Shown in pieces: positions 12,960-24,270 of a stretch of DNA of 64,000 bases; positions within the stretch are counted from its first letter, which is position 1, and each line of letters opens with the position of its first letter. The position numbers and the translations under genes are program-made. The stretch covers positions 1-64,000 of the forward strand of contig JAMXBD010000065.1 in assembly GCA_024138025.1 (NCBI GenBank), in the 5' to 3' direction. The notes below the pieces were generated by a model. That model was not told where the DNA came from, ran no database searches, and was given only the letters and a program-made list of their open reading frames with translations. The DNA comes from Combretum micranthum. Taxonomy: Eukaryota; Streptophyta; Magnoliopsida; Myrtales; Combretaceae.

Positions 12960-13663
12960 TGTTAGGAAAAGATCCGACCTTTCCCTCTTGCCAATGTGAT
13001 TAACAAATAGAAACAAAATAAACAAATCAATACTAGGATTTACGTGGAAAACCCCAAATCAACGAAAAACCACAAGACCACCGTACAAATTTCCTCCACT
13101 ATCGACAAATAATGAGATTTACAATAGTTCTTCATTAGATAACACTAGTAGATATCTCAAATCTTCACCACAATGGTGGATTTCACAAGAATCGGCCTTT
13201 CTCTCTCTAGAATCTCTCTCTAGGCTTAACAATACCTTCAAACTTCTCTCATGTGAATCCTAGGAACAATAAAGAGTATTTATATGCATTGCACAAAGGC
13301 TAGCATGAATAAAATCAAGGTTAGCAGTGTAGGGATGGCGTTAAACGTCAAATCAAAGCCGGCGGTGTGGCCGTCTACGCTAGCAGCATTGAAGCTAGCA
13401 TTGGGTTCCTGTAGCTCTCGGTAAATTCTACAAATTCAAAGGGCAACTAAAATACTTTGAAGGCCGATAGTGTAGTTTCCTGTATCAGCCGATGTAAGAC
13501 AATTTCATCCTTGTTTGTACAAATAACTCCTTAATCAAAGTTTTCTTCTAAGTATATCACATATACTTAGGATATCCTTGATTCTAAAGTCATCTAAATA
13601 TATAAACATATATTCAGGATCTCCTTATCATAGATCCATATGAGCTGGATATACAACCCAACA
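12960..13663 (-). repeat. 3' LTR of the copia element
   Basis: On the minus strand it runs from TGTTGGGTTG to GGATCTTTTCCTAACA, with TG...CA ends, 704 bp. A TATA-like word (tatttata on the plus strand, 13277-13284) marks the promoter position. A GC-rich patch at 13320-13500 contains CCGGCGG-like words resembling those in the family 1 solo LTRs. Confidence 0.9.
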
Positions 13664-13675
13664 ATCTCCCCCTCC
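13664..13675 (-). other. Polypurine tract of the copia element
   Basis: GGAGGGGGAGAT on the minus strand directly abuts the 3' LTR. This is the expected primer for second-strand synthesis. Confidence 0.85.
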
Positions 13676-13799
13676 AGCTCATATGGGGGGTTCCATCACT
13701 CCTGCTATCTTCCTACAAAAATTGAGTTTCTTCTTAGGTACAGCGTTGGTCATCATATATGATGCATTTTCATCAATATGGATCTTCTCAAGCTTCAAC

Positions 13800-14530
13800 T
13801 GCTTTGACTCAAGTACATCCCAAATCCAAATGATACCTTACATCAATGTGTTTGGATTTGGAATGGAACACTTGATTCATGCTAAGATGTATTGCACTAT
13901 GGCTGTCACAAAACAGCTTTAGATCTTCCTGCTCTTGACCCAGTTCTTCAAAAAACCATTTCATCCACAAAACTTCTTTGCAGGCTTCAGTCACTACAAC
14001 ATATTATGCCTCAGTGGTAGATAAAGCCACACATTTTTGCAACTTAGACTGCCATGAAATAGCTCCTCATGCATATGTAATCAAGTAACCTGAAGTGGAC
14101 TTCCTAGAATCCAAATCTCTAGCGATATTAACATTTGAAAACCCTTCCAATACAGGCTTACTACCACCCCCAAACTGCAGACGTAACCTAGAAGTGCCCT
14201 TGAGATATCTGAGAATCCATTTAATAGCGGTCCAATGCTCTTTACCTAGATTCGAGAGAAAACGGCTTACAACACCAACAGCATGAGTAATATCAAATCT
14301 TTTGCTACCATAGCATACATCAGCTCCAAACTATTGAAGCATATGGGATCTTCTTCATATCTTCTTTGTCTGCCTTGCTTTTAGGACATCATTGAGCACT
14401 CAATTTGAAGTGACCTACAAGTAGAGAGCAAACAGGTTTGGCTTCGCTCATATTGAATCTCTCCAGCACCTTTTCTAGATATCTCTCCTCTGATAATCAT
14501 AGCTTCTGGCTCCTCCTATCTCTAAAAATT
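13800..14530 (-). pseudogene. Copia RNase H domain, decayed
   Basis: The minus strand gives, in order, WILRYLKGT (about 14210), KPVLEGFSNVN and SRKSTSGYLI (about 14100), CVALSTTEA (14015), and TEACKEVLWMKWFFEELG with FCDSHSAIHLS (13809-13994). These are the standard blocks of the copia RNase H, which degrades the RNA template during reverse transcription. A stop follows STTEA and others lie upstream, so the product is not made intact. It continues directly from the reverse transcriptase and ends close to the polypurine tract. Confidence 0.85.
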
Positions 14531-14544
14531 TTCATGCCAAGGAT

Positions 14545-15060
14545 TTAGCATGTGGATCCTAAGACTTTCATGGAGGAAGACTTGCTCAGCGATATCTTTA
14601 GATCTTGTATTTTCTTGGCATCACTGCCAGCAATTAGCATATCATCAACATAAAGAAGGAGTATTAGAAACTCACCATTTTCAAACTTCTTCAAGAAAAC
14701 ACAATGATTCGATTCAGTCCTAGTATAGCCTTGATCAATCATGAAGGAATCAAACTTCCTGTACCACTGTCTTAGGGCCTGTTTTAACCCATACAGACTA
14801 TTCTTCAATCTACAAACAAGATTTTCCTTCCCCTTGACCTTGAACTCTTCAGGCTGCTCCATATAAATTTCTTCCTCCAAATCTCCATTAAGGAATGTTG
14901 TCTTCACATCTATCTGCTCAATATCTAGATTCAAACTGGCTGCAATACTCATCACAACCCGAATGGAAGACATCTTCACCATAGGTGAGAAGATCTCATG
15001 AAAATCAACCCCTTGTATCTCAGTTGTAAGTTGTTTTTATCAGTTTTCAATCTGTAAACC
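14545..15060 (-). pseudogene. Copia reverse transcriptase, decayed
   Basis: The 145-codon open piece at 14545-14982 holds the core motifs. The usual DVKTAFLNG is here DVKTTFLNG (about residues 25-33). EEIYMEQPEEF, then SLYGLKQALRQWYRKF and the catalytic LLYVDDMLIAG follow. The normally invariant Pro of 'LKQAPRQW' is Leu here. Upstream in other frames is the start of the polymerase region. It belongs to the gag-pol polyprotein, so the apparent ATG is not a true start. Confidence 0.9.
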
Positions 15061-15070
15061 CATTTATTTT

Positions 15071-16346
15071 TCAAAGGTCTCTTGCCTTTAGGTAGTTGTA
15101 CCAACTCATAGGTCTTGTTCTCATGCAAGGGATCCACTCTCTTTTCTTCTCATGTGCAATATATTCTTGATAAGATTTAGGTTCTCCCCTATCAGTCAGC
15201 ATCACAAATGCTTCATGATTATATCTTACTAATGGTCTTCTTTCTCTTGAAGATCTCCTCAACTCAATCTGCTGCTAAGGATCTCGGAGCTCTTCAATTG
15301 TGTCTTCTACATCTCCCCCATCAGTAGAACTTTCAGGTGAGGGCACTGGATCAATATTAGTAGGGATCTGAGCTGAGGATTTTTCCTTTTCGGCTTCTTA
15401 ATGTCTTCAATTGTTTGGTTTTCAAGAAAGACCATATCTTTACTCCTGATCACCTTTTTCTCTATTGGATGCCACAACCTGTATCCATATTCATCATGTA
15501 CATATCCAAGAAAAATGCACTGCTTGGAGTTAACATTAAGCTTTCCTCTCTCATCCTTTGGAATATGCACAAAAGCCTTGTAACCAAAAACACATAAGTG
15601 ATTATAAGATATATCTTTACCTCACCAAACTTTCTCAGGGATATCTCCATCCAAAGTATATAAGGGAGACAAATTTATCAAATCAACAGCAGTCATCATC
15701 GCCTCACCCTAAAATGATTTGGGCAGCTTGGCTTTTGATAACTTGCACTTCACTTTCTTAGTGATAATGTGATTCATTATTTCAGCAACACCATTTTGAT
15801 GTGGGGTCTTTGGAACAGTCTTTTCTAGCTTGATCCCATGAGCATTATAATACTCCTCAAATGGTCATCTATACTCCCCACCATTGTCTGCTCTAACACA
15901 AATCAATTTCCTCCCAATTTCTCATTCTACTCTAGAGTGATACTGCTTAAAAATATTCAACACTTGATCTTTGGACTTCAATGCATAAGTCCAAAGCTTT
16001 CTAGAGTGATCATCAATAAATATAACAAAGTATAAAGCACCACCTACTGACCTATCTTCATATAGCAAACATCTATATCGACCAGATCCAGTACATGACC
16101 TTTCCTGGAAGGTAGATCTCTTTGAAATGCAAACCTGTGTTGTTTACCGGCCAGACAATTTATGCAAGTCTTCAGAGGAATACCTTTGATATCTGGTAGA
16201 AGTTGCTTCTTTACAAGCATCTGGAGGTCTTTCTCACTCATATGACCAAGCCTTTTATGCCACAACTCCATAGAAGCTTTATTTGTCAAATTGACATCTC
16301 TTTTACCCAGTTTTGCTGACATTAGGCAAAGGGTATTGAATTTCAT
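15071..16346 (-). pseudogene. Copia integrase region, decayed
   Basis: Starting at 16346, the pre-integrase zinc-binding domain (LWHKRLGHMSEKDLQMLV; KTCINCLAGKQH) keeps its H-H and C-C ligands. The catalytic core (about 16060-15700) is broken by frameshifts; its end includes the HIPKDERGKLNVNSKQCIF and FLGYVHDEYGYRLW blocks (15307-15583). The linker to reverse transcriptase follows (RSSRERRPLVRY; 15071-15262). Integrase would insert the cDNA into the host genome. Several stops make it non-functional. Confidence 0.85.
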
Positions 16347-16514
16347 TCCTTTGGCAACACTAAGAGAACCATTGGTGAGCTTCTATCTACCCTCACCAAG
16401 GTAGCCATCATCATCAAGCTTCCTTACAGAAATAAGTTTCAGATGGATATCTAGAACATGTCTCACTTCTTTGAGAATGAGTCTGCAACCTATGTTAATT
16501 TCTAGAACAATATT

Positions 16515-17534
16515 TCAAATGTCAACTATTCTTGATGTTTCGTTATTTTCTATCCTAACATTGCCATAATCACCAGTAGTGTAGGATGAGAAAAACTCAC
16601 CATGTGCAATCACATGAAAGGAGGCACAAGAGTCTATGACCCAATCACTATCATGACCTACAAGACTAATATAGTCCTCATCCCAGGTAACTACAATCTT
16701 ACCATCTGCTACTGTAGTAGTGGTGTCTTCACTTTTATCATCATCTTTATCCTTACCCTGATCTTTCTTCCATTGTCTATATTCTCTCTTAAACTGCCCT
16801 GGCTTGTCACAATAGAAACATTTTATATTTTGTCTTCCTCTTAACTTAGATCTTTCCCTGGATTTGTTAGATCTGTCGTATTTATCATTTGGATCTATAT
16901 TCTTGCTTCTACCACGTCTGCGTGGCTTATCAGTTACAAGTGCTCGAGTTTCAATATTTATCCCTATATCTTTCTTACTGGTCTCTTCATTCATCAAACT
17001 ATCGTTCACCATCTCAAGTGTAAGAGTTCCATTTGGAGCTGAATTGCTAATCGATACCACCAGTGTCTACCAGCTTTCAGGCAATGAGCTCAGCAACAAT
17101 AGTGCTGGAATTTCATCATCAAGTACAAGTTTCATAGCCGTCATTTGATTCACAAGCCCTTGAAACACACTCAAGTGCTCAAACATATTTGATCCATCTT
17201 TGTATTTCAAATTCACCACCCTCCTTATCAAGGAGGTTTTGTTTAAAGATGTCTACTTTTCAAAGATGGACTCCAGTTTTCTCCATAGGACATTTGGCCT
17301 GGTCTCCTGAGCAACATGATGGTAAACACTTTGATCAACACACTGTCGGATATATCCAACAGTCTTTCTATGCAAGATCACCCAATCTTGATCAAACTTG
17401 TCCTCTGGCTTTGCAACATCACCACCTAAAGTTAAATACAAATCTTTGCAATACAAAAGATCCTCCATCATAGACTTCTAGATCAAATAATTTGATGAGG
17501 TTAACTTAATCATCAATCCTGATGATTCAGCCAT
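16515..17534 (-). pseudogene. Copia gag and protease, decayed
   Basis: A plausible original start is the ATG at 17534 (MAESSGLMIKL), followed after a premature stop by MMEDLLYCKDLY. The capsid region (17253-17471) has WRKLESIFEK. The zinc knuckle near 16815 reads CFYCDKPGQFKREY: the third and fourth ligands of C-x2-C-x4-H-x4-C are Gln and Tyr, so zinc binding is lost. The protease site near 16640 reads DSCASFHV instead of DSGAS. Frameshifts occur near 17250 and 17060. This is the N-terminal part of the gag-pol polyprotein. Confidence 0.85.
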
Positions 17535-17591
17535 GGATGCACTTTCTCTGACACAAACCCTAGATTTCCTTTTCTTTTTCTTTTTAACCTA

Positions 17592-17603
17592 GCTCTAATA
17601 CCA
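17592..17603 (-). other. Primer-binding site (initiator Met tRNA type)
   Basis: The minus strand reads TGGTATTAGAGC, one base from the TGGTATCAGAGC site common in plant copia elements. It lies three bases inside the 5' LTR, as expected for the start of minus-strand cDNA synthesis. Confidence 0.85.
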
Positions 17604-17606
17604 CTT

Positions 17607-18331
17607 TATTAGGAAAAGATCCGACATTTTCCCCTTACCAATGCGATTAACAAACATAAAATATTAAACAGAAACAAAATAAAAAAATCAACACCAGGAT
17701 TTACGTGGAAAACCTAAATCGGGGAAAAACCATCGGACCGCCGCACAAATTTCATCCACTATCGATAAATAATGGGATTTACAATAGTTCTTCACTAGAT
17801 AGATATCTCAAATCTTCACTACAATGGTGGATTTTACAAGAGTCAGCCTTTCTCCCTCTAGAATCTCTCTCTATGCTTAAGAACGACTTCAAACTTCTCT
17901 CATGTGAATCCTAGGAACAATAAGGAGTATTTATTGCATTACACAAAGGTTAGCATAAATAAAATCAAGGATGGAGCGTAGAGGGCGGCATTAAATGCTA
18001 CTATTCTGAATGCATTGACACCGATCAAAGGTGGCGTTGTGGACATCTGTGCCAGCAGCGTTGAAGCCGATTTGGGTTCCTGCAATTCTCAGCAAATTCT
18101 GCAAATTCAAAGGCCGTTGAAATACTTTGAAGGCAATAGTGTATTTTATGTATCAGCCAGTGTACAACAATTTCATCCATGTTTGCACAAATAACTCCTT
18201 ATAACAAAGTCCTCTTCCAAGTATATCACATATACTTAGGATATCATTGATTCAAAATTCATCTAAATATATAAATATATATTTAGGATCTCCTTGTCAC
18301 AATCCATATGAGCTGGATATATAACCCAACA
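17607..18331 (-). repeat. 5' LTR of the copia element
   Basis: 725 bp, homologous to 12960-13663. The inner terminal dinucleotide has mutated (TA instead of CA on the minus strand). The TATA-like word is shortened relative to the 3' LTR (tatttattgc at 17928-17937), which may have weakened the promoter. It also carries the GC-rich patch, at 17975-18170. Confidence 0.9.
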
Positions 18332-19170
18332 ACATCTCAAGCATTTAGATAAAAAATCCAAGAATCTAGAGCTATAAGAAGTAGCCAAGGAGGGAGACCC
18401 TTAAAGACCTAGCCTATCATAATCATAATTTTGAGAAATATGTTTCATAGGTCCTCTTTTGTGCCACGCAATCTTTTAACAATAAAGATGACACAATTTT
18501 CATATCACCAAAGGACTATAATGTCAAGTCATATGTAAATTAATGTTTCATCACTTTGTCCTATATATAGGATTAAACTTAAGTGAAATCTGATTAGTTC
18601 AATCCTTAGAAAAAAAAAATTATCAAGTCACCAATGAGTCATTACTAAATACAAGTACAACTCAACCAATAAGGAAATAAGTCATAATCATTCAAACAAG
18701 AAAAAAAAAAAAAAAGCATACACAATAATTCAAATTAAAAATTCAGTAGGCATAGCGGAAATTTATTTCTAAGCCGTAGAATGGGCATGTTTCTTCCGAA
18801 GTTCACCTAATAAAGTGATACTATTCATTTTGTGGTTTTGTTTCGATAAACAAATTAAGTTATCATTATCATTTGGAATATTTATATATCATGTTTATTT
18901 GTTCATTATATTTACATATATCGACAAATATGTCAAGCTAAGAGCCAATTAAGTAAATTTTTGAGATGGTGTGAAGGACTTTAAGATCCAAGTTGAACAA
19001 CGAGCTTATATTCTGAAAGACACGTATATATACGTGTATAAATAAATGCTAGCTTACAGAGTACTACCGACAGTATTAATTTATTATAACACTTTGCATG
19101 TAAATTGCTAGTGGAATTAATGAAAAAAGATTTATTCAAATTTGAAGGATATTTATAAATATATTAGACT
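18332..19170. other. AT-rich stretch with no recognisable gene
   Basis: Contains an A-run (about 18700-18715). No coding or repeat structure identified. Confidence 0.45.
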
Positions 19171-19179
19171 TTTCAAAAG

Positions 19180-19652
19180 AATTAAATTTTATTCCTTTAT
19201 TTGTTTCAAAAGGGAAAGGTGGGGAAGGAAAATGGATGTAACTCTTTTCCTGAGTCCCACCATTATTCTACCTCCAAAATGGAAAAAATTAGGAGGACAA
19301 GAGATAAATCTTTTGAAATTTCTTTATCTTTTTTTTAATTAATTATTATCTTTTAGAAACATATAAATAACTTATCATTATATATATTTTTCCTTTTATA
19401 ATAATTAAATATCATCCACTTTCTTCGCGTTCATTATCAAAACACATGAAATGATTCAAATTCTCCAATAATTTACTATCTTGTAATCTAGTGGCATATC
19501 TTTGTTTTTTAAGTGACAAGTATCATGTTTGTTTTTCTCTCTACCGCTGTAATGGTTAAAAAATTCTAATAATTTATTTCTTCTAGTTTCTTTTCTTATT
19601 CCGTCATATTTTTTCTTCTTAATTTATTCAATCATGTGAAACAAAGCCTTAA
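19180..19652. mobile_element. Third, diverged copy of the MITE-like family of 11051-11467
   Basis: It shares the sequence of blocks: 'TTCCTTTATTTGTTTCAAAAGGGAAAGG', 'ATGGATGTAACTCTTTTCCTGAGTCCCACCATT', a 'TTATCTTTTAGAAACATATAAATAACTTATCATT' block (all equivalents of the first copy), and the right end CAATCATGTGAAACAAAGCC. The left end is unclear and small insertions are present. Confidence 0.5.
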
Positions 19653-19657
19653 TAAGT

Positions 19658-19845
19658 GTACAAGGAATTTTTTATAATTGTTGCAATAATGATTTTGGTG
19701 ACCATTCCAGTAGTTGAAAAGGCAGTCGTGGTAATGTACAAGGAATATTTTATAATTGTTATAGTAATGATTTGGTGACCGTCCAATGGTTGATATGGCA
19801 GTCGTGGTAATCTACAAGGAATATTTTATAATTGCTGTAATAATG
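19658..19845. repeat. Tandem repeat, about 76-78 bp, 2.4 copies
   Basis: Units begin at 19658, 19736 and 19812 with (G/C)TACAAGGAAT. The first two continue through GGTGACC and GGCAGTCGTGGTAAT. The third stops after about 34 bases. Confidence 0.85.
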
Positions 19846-19849
19846 AGAG

Positions 19850-20440
19850 GATGTCAAGAAATATATTATTTTTTTTCCGATAATCCTAGATGTTTTTAAA
19901 TCATTTTGAACTATTTATATGAAATAGTAGAACAAATAATAAAACCTGCATATTTCTCTCTACCTAACTGAAGAATATATGTTCTATCCTTTCTGTTGCG
20001 TGGCTATATCATTATCTCATGATATGTGATACGAGATGTGTCAAGGTAACGATTTATTTATTTATTTTTTTTTGCCGGTGTCTAGGTAATGATTTGAGTT
20101 GTGCAAGTTTCCAGGCTTAATGGCACTAATTTGAATACCTTCTCAATGAAGGGTTATGAAATTTCGTTTGGAGTCATCGTTTAACACGGAAGTGACATTT
20201 GCATTGTGACGTCAATGTTAATATACTACTATGAAATAAAAACTTTTTTCACTCTAGTATTATTTTATGTGACACTTTGAATATGATCTTATCTTAGTTC
20301 AACATTAGTAAAAGTTCTATCATATATTTTAAAAACAAATAGAACATTATATTATGCATCAGAAAGTTACAACATTATATTTAAATGTTTAAGCAAGTAA
20401 ACACAAGTTTATGATTAATATTAGAGGCAAATTACACCAG
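19850..20440. other. Intervening AT-rich sequence left of the CACTA element
   Basis: No gene or repeat structure recognised. The left TSD (AAT) of the CACTA element lies at 20441-20443. Confidence 0.4.
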
Positions 20441-20455
20441 AATCACTAATAAAAA

Positions 20456-20805
20456 TGTGAGCTTGTGAGGTGAACTCTTTCACCTTAGTAAATGAAAATT
20501 TTGACACAGTAAGTCTATTGAGGTGAAATTTTCACCTCAGAATTTAGCATCAAGAGTTTCACCATATTAAGGAAAAGAAGGCGAAATTCGCTGCATTAAT
20601 TTTAGCTGAGATCAATTTTACCTGAGAAAAAATCAAAGGCGAAAATCGCCTCATTTAGATGAATGTGAGGCGAATCTCGTGTCAGATATGGTAGTGCCAT
20701 GTCATACAGTGAGGCATGTTGCGCCTCATTGTGTGACATGGCAATCAGCCATGTGATGAGGTGAATGTCACCTCACATTCACCTAAATGAGGCGACTTCG
20801 CCTCA
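20456..20805. repeat. CACTA subterminal palindromes, 3' end, cluster 1
   Basis: Imperfect palindromes, consensus TGAGGCGAA-TTCGCCTCA, occur at 20519-20539, 20637-20653, 20710-20728, 20757-20775 and 20788-20805, with weaker copies at 20466-20485 and 20579-20600. In En/Spm such motifs bind the element's own TNPA-type protein; that role is inferred here. Confidence 0.8.
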
Positions 20806-21189
20806 TGTATGTAAATTTAAAAAAAAAAAAAACCTGTCGAATTTCGACAAAATTAAAATTATTAATATTTCATATTTTATTAAAAATATTATGCTGATAA
20901 TCATAATTAATCATATATTTTTTATGTTAAATGTTATAAGTAGTAAAAATATTACGATATTATAAATATGTTTATATTCATACAATTATTGTATATTTGA
21001 AATCATTATATACTTGAAACATTGAATAAATTTTATCAATAAATACAAAAAATTATATATTAAAAAAAATTATACCGTATATTACCTTAATTTTGATGTT
21101 GTTGAACTTATAATAACAAATTGATCAAATGATCAAAACTTATAAAATTGATATAAACAAATAATTAGATAGAAGGATTAGATATGAAA

Positions 21190-21425
21190 TTAAATGGTTA
21201 GAAAACGGTAATACACTTAATAGAGAAGATGAGAATTGAAGAAGAAGAGAATCAAACAGAGCCGCCTGGAAAAGAAAAGAAGAAGAGAATCGAATAGAGC
21301 AGTTATATAGTGGAGTGATAAGGCAAAATTTGCCTCATGAGGAGGATGTTTTTGCCTCACATGTGGGAGATGAGGTGAAATTCACCTCATTGTCCTAGTC
21401 ACAGAGGCGAATTTCGCCTCATGGT
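21190..21425. repeat. CACTA subterminal palindromes, cluster 2, with promoter-like sequence
   Basis: Palindromes lie at 21321-21335, 21371-21389 and 21404-21421. On the minus strand they are followed by CTATATAACTG (about 21300-21310) and a pyrimidine-rich stretch down to about 21230. This mirrors the order at the element's 5' end. Confidence 0.7.
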
Positions 21426-21429
21426 TGGA

Positions 21430-22700
21430 AAAATTAAATTTTCCGCACTCGCATTTGTTCTCATGCGAATGTTAAAAAATTATTTTAAATCCCTCTCGTT
21501 GTTCAACAGATTCATTTTATTTAATTTATTAAAAATAAATTATACATAATATTTATGTAGAATAATTATTAAAATTTAAATAATATATATAAATATAAAA
21601 ATATTTTATACATCAATTGGCTTGTTTGTAAATAATATTAAAGAGTTACAATTAAAAATCTTAATGAAAAATTTCATAAAATGAATTCTTTACTTTGATA
21701 AGGCGTTTTAAAAATAAAGTGATCGTATTATGATAATTTTTGTATTATCATATAGTTTCGTTTGGTCTTTTTTATTTTCACAAGACATTTTAATAAAATT
21801 GAACACATCAAAGTACATTTTCCACATTTTATAAAAATTTGTTGTTAAAATATGTTATTTATAATATCATAAATTAATGAATATGTAATGCGTAACAAAA
21901 ATCTTGTAATTTAAATCTATTATTTATAATATTATAAATTAATTATCATGTGGTATGTAAATGATTTATTAATAGTAGTTTTTAGTTTTTTGTAAAATTA
22001 AATATACAAACATAAATTTAGCATGTTTTGTAAAAATCTTACAAATAAAATATGTTATTTATAATATTATAAATTAATTTATATACAATATGTAAATTAT
22101 ATATTGGTAGTAGTTATTTTTTTAAATTAAACACACCAACCTAAATTTTGTACATTTTCTATAAATCATATTATTAAAATCCATTACTTGTAATATTATG
22201 TTAAAATTAATGAACTTTATATTTACAATATATGAAAGCTCAACGCAAAATAACATGCATGGTAAAAATTATACCATCTATCCAGAGAAAAGCCAAATGT
22301 AGAAAAAGGTAGTGCTTGTGAGTTAGTGGTGGTGAAGGTTGGAATAAATTAGGGCAATAGTGGGGACAAAGCTTGAGAAAATATATTTCATTTATGACAA
22401 ATGTAATGATGATTAGAACAGTTCTGGGTATAAATTATTGTGTGTCTTCCGAGATGGATTTATTTAGCATGAAGAAATGAAATAATGAGCATCTGATTAT
22501 CTATTGCCTCGTAGTCTTAGATAGTTATTTATTGTTTGTTGATTCTCAACATATATGGCAATGATGACGTAATTCATCATAGCAAACGAAGCATCAAGTA
22601 GTTCCATCCATCTTCAAGTCGTCCAATCACTTTCTCTTAATGATCTGTATGATCTAGAATGCAACGAAGAAGTCCAAAGAAAACAGAAATAACATAGTCT
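21430..22700. other. AT-rich internal CACTA sequence without a clear gene
   Basis: No coding similarity was seen. Short words such as TTATTTATAATATTATAAATTAAT recur at about 21850, 21920 and 22050, suggesting a loose degenerate repeat. Confidence 0.4.
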
Positions 22701-22899
22701 GAACATCAAAAACAACAACAATATATTAGCCTATACATACCAACATAATAGAAATAATATGCAAGCTAATCATAATAGAATATGTTCGTACAAAACGGTA
22801 ATACATTACAATAATAATGATGATCCACATACAAAGCAACGAAGAAATCCAGCAAAAAAATAGAAACGACATGGCCTGAACATCGACAATGATGAAAAC

Positions 22900-24270
22900 A
22901 TGGAACACAACAACACCTATTGCTCTACTGCTAGAGCAAGCAAGCATGCCCCGATCCTCTAACAAATGTCCTCTCAGACATTGTAGATGGAGAAGTTGAA
23001 GCTGGTGTCTCCTGAAAAACAAAAGGCTGTGGGGATATGTGGAGGCTGTTAAAAGGATTAAGGATGTGCAGATGGAGTGGCACATAGGAACGCAAACGAT
23101 CCAAATGCGGGTGTCTATGATGAAAACTGAGCAAAACCTGACTCCCCGACCCATGGGGCGAAATATGAAGGATGTTGGCCTCTCTGGTGTCTAGAGCTAC
23201 AAGGTGACTCATGAGATGGATCGTGTCGAGGATGCGTGAACATGGATAGATGGCTCAACATCCCATAAAAACCTTGGTAAGGATGCAAATGAGGTGCTAC
23301 TGGTGTGAATGGTGCAAAGCTGGGCTGACTAGGATCTGAGTTGCTACTAGGAGTATCCATGTGTGGTGCAACCTGCTGGTATGGAGGGTACTGCCTGAAG
23401 GAAGACATGGAAGGAGGACGGACATTATTCATGAGCATATCAATTTGCTGCTGCATCTTGTCCATTAAAATTAGAGTTGACCAAATCCTCCTCACGTGGC
23501 TGCTCATAGTAGTCAACCATGTGCGGATCCACTGGCATACCATATCCAAAGCCATGATGGTAGCCAGATCTATGGCCCAAAACCTCCTCCATAATGACAT
23601 TATCTAGCATAGGTTGTTCACCTGATGCAACAGCAAATAATCTTCCTCTTTCCTTCTTTCTACCATACGTGCTTCGTTGAAACAAAGTAAGCATAACATG
23701 AATATAATCATATAAAATGATGGATAGGGTATATTACAATTGAATTTGAAAATTGAATATACTTACATAATTTTGCTTAGGCACGTCTAACTCTCAACGA
23801 TCTGTTAATTACCTATTCTCTTGCCTCAAGTGGGTGTGTCTATAGTTCTTTATTGGTGTGAGCTCTTGTAACACATGATTAGTGAAATTACCACAAGAAC
23901 ATAGAACGTAAACTCTCACACCATTTAGTTATAATCCTTACATTTGCAAGTGCATGATCGTGGATCGTGGCTACACGATTGGAAAAAAGCAAACAAATGA
24001 AATAGATCATTTGATTCCATATTTTACCACATGCAGGATTGTACCTTATAATCTAGATCAATCTCTATGAAGTGGACAAATGCCCTATACTTATCTTCTC
24101 AATGCTCGAAACCCAATGGTAGCCTACTAGCAGCTCTCTCACCTCGACCTTTACCGATGATGTATATCTTCAGCCTGTAACGAAGCTGACTGTACAATTT
24201 ACTGGCTAAATAGTTCAATGTTACCCACCATTTGTGTACCTTTCGCCAATTCTCTAGTAATTCGAATTTG
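22900..24270 (-). pseudogene. Second CACTA gene, 3' part (Pro/His/Gln/Ser-rich), decayed
   Basis: Reading leftward from the retrotransposon junction at 24270, the minus strand gives KFELLENWRKVHKWWVTLN, then a Gly/Tyr-rich piece (SGYHHGFGYGMPVDPHMV, about 23550). A Pro/His/Gln/Ser-rich tail follows (PPSMSSFRQYPPYQQVAPHM, about 23400; SHESPCSSRHQRGQHP, about 23190). Frames change at least twice. Plant CACTA elements usually carry such a second gene after TNP2, encoding a TNPA-like or Transposase_24-like protein that binds the ends. The location supports this, but no conserved domain could be recognised with certainty. An intron may lie at 23750-24050. Confidence 0.5.

Larger units (their letters stand above)
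12960..18331 (-). mobile_element. Ty1/copia LTR retrotransposon, complete in structure, coding region decayed
   Basis: Two direct LTRs (12960-13663 and 17607-18331) enclose, in minus-strand order, a primer-binding site, gag, protease, integrase, reverse transcriptase, RNase H and a polypurine tract. Integrase before reverse transcriptase is the copia order. The pre-integrase segment (WHKRLGHMSEKDLQ; CLAGKQHRFAF) resembles the Tnt1/Tork branch. The LTRs differ at many sites (very roughly one base in ten by eye) and the frame is broken in many places, so the insertion is old. The flanks (AAATT left, ACATC right) do not match, so no TSD remains or the end bases have changed. Confidence 0.92.

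Noticed and set aside
12955..18336. TSD of the copia element
   Set aside because: AAATT and ACATC do not match and shifting the ends by a few bases does not help.
21445..21480. A second CACTA end inside the left part of the element
   Set aside because: ATTTTCCGCACTCG resembles the CACTA end only weakly and has no TSD partner.
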